Program-made: the position numbers and the translations under genes | Assembly (NCBI GenBank): GCA_002067405.1 | Contig: MVRP01000153.1 | Span: 1-9,976 of the forward strand | Length of the DNA stretch: 9,976 nucleotides | Source of the DNA: Syntrophorhabdaceae bacterium PtaU1.Bin034 | GTDB taxonomy: Bacteria; Desulfobacterota_G; Syntrophorhabdia; Syntrophorhabdales; WCHB1-27 | Direction: 5' to 3' | Part shown: one piece after another, positions 1 to 5,859 of the stretch | Position numbering within the stretch: the first letter of the stretch is position 1 | How the letters are laid out: each line of letters begins with the position of its first letter | Notes under the pieces: model-generated | What the model was told of the DNA's origin: nothing | The model's input: only the letters and a program-made list of their open reading frames with translations | Database searches by the model: none

Positions 1-116
1 AGGCGAGTGGAAGGAGCTTCATTGTCCGGGTCGGACGTGGAGCATTCGTGAGCGAAGAAGGGGTTCGCAGGGGCTGCGGGACCAGTGATCAAAAGGGCAT
101 GTCTTTTGTCAATCAC
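1..116 (-). CDS. Possible 5' end of a further minus-strand gene, cut by the left edge
   Basis: A reading frame opens at GTG (116..114) and stays open to the left edge (38 codons). It begins V-I-D-K-R-H-A-L-L-I-T-G-P and continues with a Pro/Ala-rich stretch. What supports it is a strong Shine-Dalgarno sequence (GGAGGAGA on the minus strand) about 5 nt before the GTG, and its position 104 nt downstream of the mobile-domain gene on the same strand. An ATG overlapping this GTG is followed at once by a stop, so it is not the start. I do not recognise the peptide. An open frame this short in GC-rich DNA can occur by chance, so this is a weak call; no function is proposed. Confidence 0.25.
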   Translation of the reverse strand, partial: MIDKRHALLITGPAAPANPFFAHECSTSDPDNEAPSTR

Positions 117-220
117 ATTCTCCTCCCTGTTCCGCTCCGGTTTCCTTTGTCTTTGCTTGATTCTTGTATTCAGTTCTCATAAAGTTTTGGCGATACCTTC
201 TGCCACAGAACTCCGGCTCA

Positions 221-676
221 TTATTCATCAGACCTCTGTCTCCGCGCGTTGCGTCGTATTATCTCCACGGTCCCCTTCGTGCCGTCCACCCGCACGAGGT
301 CGCCGGCTTTGACGGTCTTGATCAGGCCCGGAACACCGACTACGGCCGGAATGCCGTATTCGCGCGCGTATCCCGAAGCTATGGCTCCTTGACCCCCGTA
401 TTCCGTGGCTATCGCACAGGCCTTGGACATGACGACCAAAAGGGCCGGGGAAGCGGTCTTAGAGACTATTACCGCACCTTCTTTTACGCTCGCCATATCG
501 TCTTCGTTCATGACCACAGCGGCACGGCCTGTTGCTGTCCCGAGAGACGCGGTCCGTCCGTGCATCACGACCCCGACGACGCGCCCCTTGGAAAGGGTCA
601 CCTGCCATTTCTCCCTACCGGGGCCGGGTATGGTCCCTTCGGAAAGTCTGTTACACGCCTCTGCACTTGTCTTCAT
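221..676 (-). CDS. PEP-utilising-enzyme mobile (swivelling) domain protein lacking the catalytic His
   Basis: A 151-aa stand-alone version of the swivelling phosphohistidine domain of PEP synthase and pyruvate phosphate dikinase, where that domain normally carries phosphate between ATP and substrate sites on one histidine. Residues about 45-140 hold the fold signature: V-S-K-T-A-S-P at 71-77, the G-G element at 94-95, A-R-E-Y-G-I-P-A-V-V-G at 104-114, and a C-terminal V-R-V-D-G-T-K-G-T-V-E-I at 128-139. In catalytic members G-G is followed by x-T-(S/C)-H; here it reads G-G-Q-G-A-I, so the histidine position (99) is isoleucine. Classical phosphotransfer is therefore unlikely, and a binding or structural role is inferred. 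The start at 676 is chosen because AGGAGG lies 4 nt upstream; a longer start at 727 would overlap the preceding gene. It follows the Mo-subunit gene by 19 nt and is surely co-transcribed with it. No ATP-grasp partner is visible in the window. Confidence 0.8.
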   Translation of the reverse strand: MKTSAEACNRLSEGTIPGPGREKWQVTLSKGRVVGVVMHGRTASLGTATGRAAVVMNEDDMASVKEGAVIVSKTASPALLVVMSKACAIATEYGGQGAIASGYAREYGIPAVVGVPGLIKTVKAGDLVRVDGTKGTVEIIRRNARRQRSDE

Positions 677-695
677 GGCTCCTCCTTTTTTTGCC

Positions 696-3005
696 TTAAC
701 CGCCGACGGCGATCCGGCTCTCTTCATCTTCTTCCTCTATTCGCTTTTCCTCCAAGGCCCTGATGATCTTCTCGGGCGTGATCGGCATGTCCGTTATCCT
801 CACCCCCACCGCGTTGTATACCGCATTGGCCACGGCCGCACCCCCGGGAATGGTCAATCCTTCTCCTGCTTCCTTTGCACCGTAGGGACCCTCGGGTTCG
901 TACGAGTCCACCTCGATGACCTCCATTTCGGGAACGTCGCAGGCGAGAAGAAGCTTATAGTCCCGGAAGTTGTCGTTGATGATCTTGCCGTCACGGCTCT
1001 TCAGTTCTTCAGTGAGCGCCCATCCTGCCGCCATAACGCTTGCGCCTTCAACCTGCCCTTCGAGGCCGATGGGGTTGATCACCTGGCCGCATTCGTGGGC
1101 CGTTGCGATACGTATCAGGTCGACTTTACCTGTTTCGGTGTCCACCTTCACCTCAACGGCCTGGACACCGAAGCTGTAGGCAGGGGAAACCATACCCTTG
1201 CCGTGAGGCGTATAGTGACCGTGTCCGATAATCGTGTTGCCTTCCCTGCCCCTGACCGCATCTTTTACGACGTCAAAATAGGAGATTCCCCTGTAGGGGC
1301 GTTCCGTGAAATGGACCCAATGTTTCTTGATGTCCAGGTCGTAGATGACGTTGGGCTTCAGATGGTGGAAAGCGACCTCGAGAAGCTGCCGCTTGGCGTT
1401 ATTGGCAGCCATTTTAACCGCATTCCCGCTCATGAGGGTCTGCCTGCTTCCCCACGCGCCGAGGTCGACGGGGCAGACGCTCGTGTCACCGGTATGCAGC
1501 GTAATATCCTCAAGGAGCACGCCCAGCTCTTCCGCGCAGATCAGGCAGAGTGTGGTGTTGCTGCCCTGGCCTATCTCGTTGGCCCCTATGAAGAGGTCGA
1601 CCTTGCCGTCCACATTTATCTTGACCATGGCTGCAGCGAAGGCGTAGGGCGTGTCGATCCAGTTGAAGATGCCGCCCGACATGAAGCCATAGGCGGAAAC
1701 GCCGATGCCGTGGTTCGGCGGCAGCGGGCCGCGATCTTTGATCCACTTGTCGATCGCCTCCAGGCACTGTGTGAGCTCGCAGCTCAGGATGGTCGCCTGC
1801 TCGGGTATCACGTGATTGGGCTTCATCGCGTTCTTGAGCCTGAATTGAATGGGGTCGATCCCTATCTCCTCGGCCATCATGTCTATCTGAGATTCGCCCA
1901 CAAAGTTCGCCTGTGGTGCGCCGAAGCCCCGGCATGCGGATGTCGCTTCGTTGTTGGTGTAGATGCGGAAGCCGTCATACTGGTAATTGGAATAGCTGTA
2001 CGGAAACGACGAAAAAAAGCCCGTAAGGTAAAGGGCTGTCCCGCCCATGGCCGTGTAGGCACCGCCCTCGGTAATGGCCCGAACCTTTTTTGCGACGAGG
2101 GTGCCGTCCTTCTTCGCCCCCAGTTTCAGCTTGTAGTGGATCGGGGTGCGGCGCTTTGTGGCTGCAAACTCTTCCGCCCTGGTGAGGACTATCTTCACCG
2201 GCCTGTACAGTTTCATGGAAAGAAGGGAGGCGCAGTACTGCGCTGAATCGAGGGAGAGCTTGCCGCCGAAGCCGCCTCCCACGTGGGGTTTTATCACTTT
2301 GATGTCGCCTTCTCTCAACCCGGTCATATCGGAGAGGAGTAACTGGGTGTAGTAGTTGGATTGGGTCGAGGTCCACACGGTAAGCTTGCCGTCGTGGGTA
2401 AAGCTCGCGACGGCGCAGTGGGGCTCCAGGCAGGCATGGACCTGGGACGAGCAGTGGAACGTATCCTCGCGGACGTAATCGCATTCCTTAAACGCCTCCT
2501 CCACGTCGCCCCATTCAATCTGCCTATAGACGTTCATATTCCTCTCAAAACCTTCGTGGATCTCCGGCATGCCTTCCTGCATGGCGTCTATCGGGTCAAA
2601 GGCTGCGGGAAGGAGCTCGTATTCGACATCGATCAGACGCAAGGCTTCTTCCGCGATTTCTTCGTCCGTAGCTGCGAGCGTGGCAACGGCGTCGCCGACG
2701 TATCGCACCTTTTCTCTGCAGAGTATCTCCTCGTCGCACAGGTCGCGGTAGCTCCGCCAGATGCCGTTCTTTCTTCCCAACGTGTCCTTGCCGGTGAGGA
2801 CGATCTTCACGCCGGGCAATCGCTCGGCGCGACCGGTGTTAATGCTGATGATTTTCGCGTGGGGATGAGGGCTCCTCAGAATCTTCCCGTACAGCATGTT
2901 CGGCAGAACCAAATCAACCGTATACTTCGCGCTACCCGTGACCTTCTCCCAACCGTCAACATTGGGAACCCGTGTGCCGATCACCGAATACTTACCTTTA
3001 CTCAT
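696..3005 (-). CDS. Xanthine dehydrogenase/HcrA-family molybdopterin-binding (large) subunit
   Basis: 769 aa, full length for the catalytic subunit of a molybdenum hydroxylase (xanthine dehydrogenase, aldehyde oxidoreductase and 4-hydroxybenzoyl-CoA reductase family). The N-terminal a/b hammerhead domain (about 20-135) precedes the two Moco-binding domains. Visible motifs are G-G-G-F-G-G-K (243-249), A-C-R-G-F-G-A-P-Q (357-365, with the family's active-site Arg at 359), E-I-G-Q-G (477-481), G-A-W-G-S-R-Q-T (516-523) and G-A-K-E-A-G-E-G (709-716), whose Glu715 corresponds to the catalytic base. The R-G-F-G motif is xanthine dehydrogenase-like; the A-Y-R-C-S-F-R motif of CO dehydrogenase is absent. 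Its ATG overlaps the end of the 2Fe-2S gene by 8 nt (ATGAGTAA) and has GGAG 7 nt upstream, so the two are translationally coupled. The substrate (a purine, N-heteroaromatic or aromatic-CoA) cannot be read from the sequence. The enzyme is probably cytoplasmic, since no signal peptide is seen. Confidence 0.93.
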   Translation of the reverse strand: MSKGKYSVIGTRVPNVDGWEKVTGSAKYTVDLVLPNMLYGKILRSPHPHAKIISINTGRAERLPGVKIVLTGKDTLGRKNGIWRSYRDLCDEEILCREKVRYVGDAVATLAATDEEIAEEALRLIDVEYELLPAAFDPIDAMQEGMPEIHEGFERNMNVYRQIEWGDVEEAFKECDYVREDTFHCSSQVHACLEPHCAVASFTHDGKLTVWTSTQSNYYTQLLLSDMTGLREGDIKVIKPHVGGGFGGKLSLDSAQYCASLLSMKLYRPVKIVLTRAEEFAATKRRTPIHYKLKLGAKKDGTLVAKKVRAITEGGAYTAMGGTALYLTGFFSSFPYSYSNYQYDGFRIYTNNEATSACRGFGAPQANFVGESQIDMMAEEIGIDPIQFRLKNAMKPNHVIPEQATILSCELTQCLEAIDKWIKDRGPLPPNHGIGVSAYGFMSGGIFNWIDTPYAFAAAMVKINVDGKVDLFIGANEIGQGSNTTLCLICAEELGVLLEDITLHTGDTSVCPVDLGAWGSRQTLMSGNAVKMAANNAKRQLLEVAFHHLKPNVIYDLDIKKHWVHFTERPYRGISYFDVVKDAVRGREGNTIIGHGHYTPHGKGMVSPAYSFGVQAVEVKVDTETGKVDLIRIATAHECGQVINPIGLEGQVEGASVMAAGWALTEELKSRDGKIINDNFRDYKLLLACDVPEMEVIEVDSYEPEGPYGAKEAGEGLTIPGGAAVANAVYNAVGVRITDMPITPEKIIRALEEKRIEEEDEESRIAVGG

Positions 3006-3480
3006 TCTTCATCTCCTGCATGGACTTCGCCGCTTCCCTGATGGACTGGATTATTTTCACGTAGCCGGTGCACCGGCAAAGGTTGCCCGATATCCCTTGT
3101 CGTATTTCCTCGTCGGTGGGATTCGGGTTTTCATCAAGGAGCGCCTTGGCGGACATGAGCATGCCCGGCGTGCAGAAACCGCACTGGAACCCGCCATATT
3201 CGATGAATGCCTCCTGGAGAGGATGCAGGCGCGTTCCCTGAGCCAGACCTTCGACGGTCAATATTTCTTCGCCCTCGGCTTCTACGGCGAGCACCAGACA
3301 AGCGTTCACAGCTCGCCCGCCCATGATCACCGTGCATGCCCCGCAGTCCCCTTCATTGCAGCACTCCTTTGTCCCTGTCAGGCCGAGCTTGTGACGCAGC
3401 ACGTGAAGGAGAGATTCGTGGGACTCGGCAATCACCTTGTGCTGTTCACGGTTTATCTTCAGATTGATAATTCGCTCCAT
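2998..3480 (-). CDS. Mo-hydroxylase 2Fe-2S (small) subunit
   Basis: 160 aa, the usual length for the iron-sulfur subunit (CoxS/HcrC/XdhC-type small chain) that passes electrons from the Mo site to FAD. The N-terminal plant-ferredoxin-like domain has Cys41, Cys46, Cys49 and Cys61 (C-x4-C-x2-C-x11-C) for one 2Fe-2S cluster. The C-terminal helical domain has Cys100, Cys103, Cys135 and Cys137 (Q-C-G-F-C-T-P-G and L-C-R-C-T-G-Y) for the second; Gln99 is the residue that in relatives contacts the pterin. All eight ligands are present, so the subunit should be functional. An extra Cys40 sits directly before the first ligand, where Gly or Glu is commoner. The gene starts 8 nt after the FAD-subunit stop, with GGAG inside the end of that gene as ribosome-binding site, and its stop overlaps the large-subunit start. 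Confidence 0.96.
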   Translation of the reverse strand: MERIINLKINREQHKVIAESHESLLHVLRHKLGLTGTKECCNEGDCGACTVIMGGRAVNACLVLAVEAEGEEILTVEGLAQGTRLHPLQEAFIEYGGFQCGFCTPGMLMSAKALLDENPNPTDEEIRQGISGNLCRCTGYVKIIQSIREAAKSMQEMKNE

Positions 3481-3488
3481 TGCTGACG

Positions 3489-4415
3489 CTATCTCCTCTT
3501 CCCGGTTTGTTCCAAAGCGAGGGCAATGGTGCGCCTCACGACGACGTCAACCATCTTTTTCCGGTACCACGCGGATGCCCTCACATCATCAAGGGGTTTC
3601 GCCTCGTCCGAGGCAACTCTTGCGGCTGCCTGGACCGCCGACTCACTCAAGCGCGAACCGATAAGAATCGATTCGGCTCTCGGTACCCGTATCGCCGTCG
3701 GCGCCACTGCGCCGAGCACGATGCGGGCGTCGATGCATCTCGATGTGCGGTGATCGATGCGTACCATGACAGCGACCCCCACGACTGCCAGGTCCAGCGA
3801 TTTTCGAGGGCTCAATTTGTAGTAGCTGCAACCGGTATGGTCCTGCACGTTCGCCATATCCAGTTCCGTCACGATCTCGCCTGTCTCAACTACCGTTTTC
3901 CCCGGCCCCAGCAGCATCTCCTCGACCGCTACCGTCCGCTCTGTCCCTTTGCCTACGATCTTTGCCCTGGCACCAAGGGCTATCAGAGGCGGGATAAGGT
4001 CTGCCGACGGGGAGGCACGGCATACGTTGCCCACGATGGTCGCCTTGTTCCTTACCTGGGGGGAACCCAGGGTGCCCGCGGCAAAGCTCAGTGCACCGAA
4101 CGGGCTGTGTCGTAATGCCCCGGAACACTCCGCATCGCGCACACGGTAGAGGGCGCCGATCCGAAGCCTTTCCCGCGTCAGTTCCATAAAGTCGAGACCG
4201 CCGATGTGCTTCAGGTCTATTACCTGCTCCGGCTGGGATTTACCAAACCTCATCTCGTTTACCAACTCCGTTCCCCCTGCAAGAAGCCTTGCCCTGTTTC
4301 CGCCCTCGTTATAGAGGATTACCGCCTCTTCCACCGTCGTTGGCCTGAAATAATCGAAACCCTTCACTGGATCGGATACCTCCGCATTTTTTCTGACCGA
4401 CCTTCTGACCGTCAT
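3489..4415 (-). CDS. Mo-hydroxylase FAD-binding (medium) subunit
   Basis: 308 aa, FAD-binding subunit of the CoxM/XdhB/HcrB family, which passes electrons from the 2Fe-2S clusters to the final acceptor. FAD-contact motifs are L-L-A-G-G-T-E-L-V (44-52) and A-T-I-V-G-N-V-C-R-A-S-P-S-A-D (125-139), followed by K-L-S-P-R-K-S-L-D-L-A-V-V (200-212). The C-terminal CO dehydrogenase flavoprotein domain runs from about 200 to 300. It lacks the cysteine-rich loop that binds an extra 4Fe-4S cluster in 4-hydroxybenzoyl-CoA reductase, which argues against that exact activity. I choose the ATG at 4415: a longer frame opening with TTG at 4472 would begin inside the -35 element of the promoter, upstream of the likely transcript start. 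AAGG lies 11 nt before the ATG, a slightly long spacing, so a downstream GTG start is possible. First gene of the operon. Confidence 0.92.
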   Translation of the reverse strand: MTVRRSVRKNAEVSDPVKGFDYFRPTTVEEAVILYNEGGNRARLLAGGTELVNEMRFGKSQPEQVIDLKHIGGLDFMELTRERLRIGALYRVRDAECSGALRHSPFGALSFAAGTLGSPQVRNKATIVGNVCRASPSADLIPPLIALGARAKIVGKGTERTVAVEEMLLGPGKTVVETGEIVTELDMANVQDHTGCSYYKLSPRKSLDLAVVGVAVMVRIDHRTSRCIDARIVLGAVAPTAIRVPRAESILIGSRLSESAVQAAARVASDEAKPLDDVRASAWYRKKMVDVVVRRTIALALEQTGKRR

Positions 4416-4417
4416 GT

Positions 4418-4441
4418 CGTTATATACCTTCAACAATAACG
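4418..4441. promoter_or_regulatory. ModE-like operator 1 (over the Mo-hydroxylase transcription start)
   Basis: Dyad CGTTAT (4418-4423), 12-nt spacer, ATAACG (4436-4441). The left arm continues as CGTTATATA, the form I know for ModE half-sites (consensus roughly ATCGnTATATA-N6-TATATAACGAT, which gives the same 12-nt spacing between the inner hexamers). It covers the predicted +1 (about 4437) and ends 2 nt before the ATG at 4415, a geometry suited to repression. Confidence 0.65.
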
Positions 4442-4443
4442 TT

Positions 4444-4472
4444 AGTTTAATCAGGCCGCAGGTGCTTGTCAA
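4444..4472 (-). promoter_or_regulatory. Sigma70-type promoter of the Mo-hydroxylase operon
   Basis: Read on the minus strand, a perfect -35 TTGACA (4472..4467) is followed after exactly 17 nt by TAAACT (4449..4444), which matches 4 of 6 positions of TATAAT. The start of transcription would fall near 4437, giving a leader of about 22 nt to the ATG at 4415. This also decides the start codon of the FAD subunit. Confidence 0.7.
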
Positions 4473-4575
4473 GGATTTTTTTCATCATAGGAGAATATTA
4501 TATGGAAATTATAATTGCAATAATACTTATAATCATTTATTATCAATAACTTAAATATTGTGCCATTTTGATTAG

Positions 4576-4591
4576 GTTCATTATAATGAAC
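4576..4591. promoter_or_regulatory. Perfect 16-bp palindrome, candidate operator
   Basis: GTTCATTATAATGAAC is identical to its reverse complement over all 16 bases and lies in the AT-rich middle of the divergent region. It contains TATAAT on both strands. It differs in sequence and spacing from the ModE-like dyads, so it would be bound by a different dimeric regulator, if it is bound at all. The plus-strand TATAAT has only a poor -35 partner (TTGTGC at 4558-4563, 18-nt spacer). Confidence 0.45.
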
Positions 4592-4643
4592 ATCATGCGA
4601 TGAGACTCCTGCCGATGCTCTCAGTGTGAAGGTCTAATTATGG

Positions 4644-4673
4644 TTGCGTGATCGTTATTGATTGTGGTATATA
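4644..4673 (+). promoter_or_regulatory. Candidate promoter of the ModA-type gene
   Basis: TTGCGT (4644-4649), an 18-nt spacer and TATATA (4668-4673), preceded by TG at 4665-4666 (an extended -10). Transcription would start near 4680, leaving a leader of about 60 nt. The -35 is weak. Placement is supported mainly by the ModE-like sites: one overlaps the -10 and the other lies just after +1. Confidence 0.4.
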
Positions 4674-4676
4674 ACC
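4653..4676. promoter_or_regulatory. ModE-like operator 2 (upstream of the ModA-type gene)
   Basis: CGTTAT (4653-4658), 12-nt spacer, ATAACC (4671-4676), with the left arm extended to ATCGTTAT from 4651 and the right half reading TATATAACC. One arm base departs from dyad symmetry. It has the same spacing as operators 1 and 3 and overlaps the proposed -10 of the plus-strand promoter, as expected for molybdate repression of an uptake gene. Confidence 0.65.
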
Positions 4677-4685
4677 AGGGTCGAT

Positions 4686-4709
4686 TGTTATTTACAGAAT
4701 AACATAACG
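4686..4709. promoter_or_regulatory. ModE-like operator 3 (leader of the ModA-type gene)
   Basis: TGTTAT (4686-4691), 12-nt spacer, ATAACG (4704-4709). The arms extend to ATTGTTAT (from 4684) and ATAACGAT (to 4711), so 7 of 8 arm positions are symmetric. Its centre is 33 bp from that of operator 2, about three helical turns, so two dimers could sit on the same face of the DNA. It ends 29 nt before the ATG at 4741. Confidence 0.6.
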
Positions 4710-4740
4710 ATAGATACAAATTATGATGGAGAGGGGCATC

Positions 4741-5592
4741 ATGACACGAATAGGGAGGCTCACGGCGCTTGTCTTCTTTGTGCTCGCGATAATCGGACCG
4801 GCACAGGCAAAAGAGAAGTTGATGGTTTTCTGTGGAGCAGGTTTTAAAATGCCCATGGAAGAGGTTATAACGGCCTTTACGAAACAGAGCGGAACGGCAA
4901 TAGATGTTTCCTATGGAAGCGTGGGGACCGTGTTGTCGCAGGTGTCATTCAGCCGGCAAGGAGATGTTGTCGTCGTGCCTTCGCCGGACACCATGGAAAA
5001 GGCGAGAGCCAAAGGACACATTGCTCCAGGGTCGACGAGAGATCTCGGGTACGTTGTGCCTTCGATCAATGTGCAGAAAGGGAATCCCAAGGGCATACGG
5101 ACTCTTGCGGATATGGCCCGCCCCGGGATCAGGGTTGCCATCGCAAATCCCGAGACCGTCTTTGTGGGGATGCTTGCCGTAGAGATCGTCGACAAAAGCC
5201 TATCACCACAGGAAAAAAGCGCGTTCAAAAAGAACATTGCGACCTATGCGGAGGATTTCGGAAAGATGGCCTCCTACCTTATCCTGAAGCAGGTGGATGC
5301 GGTGATTGGCTTCAGTTCCATGAGCGGTTGGTACCCCGACAAAATTGATACGGTGAAACTCGCCTCCACGGAAATCCAGCGAATCGGAGTCGGTCAGGCA
5401 GCGCTTCTCTCTTATACGAAGAACCGGCCGGCGGCAGACCAATTTCTTGGTTTTTTGAATTCCCCGCAGGCACAGGACATCTTCAGGAAGTATCACTACT
5501 TCGGGACCCTGGCAGAGGCGACAGCCTGGATCGGAGCAAAGAAGCCTGTGGGTGGTGAGTATCGGATACCCGCTGACTGGATCGGCAAGTGA
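4741..5592 (+). CDS. ModA/WtpA-type molybdate/tungstate ABC transporter substrate-binding protein
   Basis: 283 aa. A Sec signal peptide is clear: basic start (T-R-I-G-R), a hydrophobic core at residues 8-20, and an A-Q-A|K-E-K cleavage site after residue 23. The mature protein follows the ModA pattern: an opening b-strand L-M-V-F-C-G-A-G-F-K-M-P-M-E-E-V (27-42), Y-G-S-V-G-T-V-L-S-Q (58-67) matching the anion-contact loop, then the second lobe with R-V-A-I-A-N-P-E-T (131-139) and D-A-V-I-G-F (186-191). It would capture an oxyanion outside the membrane for an ABC importer. No permease or ATPase gene adjoins it. ATG 4741 is chosen over 4723 because GGAG/AGGGG lies 4-9 nt before it. The ModE-like operators upstream support molybdate or tungstate over sulfate, though the metal preference cannot be read from sequence. 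Confidence 0.82.
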   Translation: MTRIGRLTALVFFVLAIIGPAQAKEKLMVFCGAGFKMPMEEVITAFTKQSGTAIDVSYGSVGTVLSQVSFSRQGDVVVVPSPDTMEKARAKGHIAPGSTRDLGYVVPSINVQKGNPKGIRTLADMARPGIRVAIANPETVFVGMLAVEIVDKSLSPQEKSAFKKNIATYAEDFGKMASYLILKQVDAVIGFSSMSGWYPDKIDTVKLASTEIQRIGVGQAALLSYTKNRPAADQFLGFLNSPQAQDIFRKYHYFGTLAEATAWIGAKKPVGGEYRIPADWIGK

Positions 5593-5658
5593 GGAGAGAC
5601 GAGAGGAAGCTGACCGGTGCAAAGACAGGCGGAGCCTCGTGCGCATAACAATAAATGA

Positions 5659-5816
5659 CCCTGCTGCTTGCAGCAGGATATTCAAGACAACGAGCGAAGC
5701 GAGTCTTTGAGGGGGAGTCTCTGCGGGCTTTGCCCGTAGAGGGGGCGACGCAAGCCCCAATAGTTGCCAACGGAGCGAAGCGAAAAAAGTTCTCCCTGCA
5801 GCTTGCTGCAGGGAAT
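5659..5816. repeat. Composite palindromic repeat (REP/MITE-like) with several hairpins
   Basis: Fills most of the 267-nt gap between the ModA-type gene and the radical SAM gene. In order: a hairpin with 8-bp arms CCTGCTGC/GCAGCAGG (5660-5677); the sequence GAGCGAAGCGA (5692-5702); a 10-bp hairpin around CTGCGGGC-TTT-GCCCGTAG with one G-T pair (5719-5741); a GGGGC/GCCCC hairpin (5742-5758); a second exact copy of GAGCGAAGCGA (5773-5783); and a perfect 10-bp hairpin with arm TCCCTGCAGC (5793-5814). The end hairpins resemble each other, which suggests one element with matching termini, the kind of non-coding repeat found dispersed between genes. On the minus strand the last hairpin is followed by a T6 run and could act as a terminator. 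No transposase is present. Confidence 0.65.
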
Positions 5817-5859
5817 CCACAAGTTGATAGCCATAGTTTTCATTAAGGAGATTTAGACC

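Larger units (their letters stand above)
4416..4740. other. Divergent AT-rich control region, no gene
   Basis: 325 bases between the starts of the FAD-subunit gene (minus) and the ModA-type gene (plus). The sequence is markedly more AT-rich than its surroundings, especially at 4485-4600. It holds one strong minus-strand promoter, one weaker plus-strand promoter, three ModE-like dyads and a perfect 16-bp palindrome, listed separately. I see no convincing small ORF, tRNA or riboswitch here. The short open frame at 4662-4847 overlaps the operators and the ModA-type gene and has no independent support. Confidence 0.85.

Noticed and set aside
85..763. Short plus-strand open frames at the left end
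   Set aside because: Low-complexity translations rich in Arg/Pro/Ser with no ribosome-binding site. The 164-763 frame runs mostly antisense to the mobile-domain gene. The 85-312 frame has a hydrophobic start but its tail is antisense to that gene.
405..2246. 613-codon open frame on the plus strand
   Set aside because: It lies opposite the molybdopterin subunit, whose family motifs are unambiguous. The plus-strand translation shows no domain and no ribosome-binding site; it is an antisense by-product of GC-rich third positions.
4866..4873. GTTATAAC palindrome inside the ModA-type gene as a fourth ModE site
   Set aside because: The arms are adjacent with no 12-nt spacer, and it lies in coding sequence.
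5793..5814. 10-bp hairpin as a plus-strand terminator
   Set aside because: No T-run follows on the plus strand. The only T-run follows on the minus strand, where no gene ends nearby, so I treat it as part of the repeat.
5659..5816. CRISPR array
   Set aside because: The repeated unit GAGCGAAGCGA occurs only twice, is too short, and is embedded in hairpins rather than separated by regular spacers.
5655..5846. 63-codon plus-strand open frame in the repeat element
   Set aside because: It is a translation of the hairpins themselves, with no ribosome-binding site. Such frames are common artefacts of dispersed repeats.
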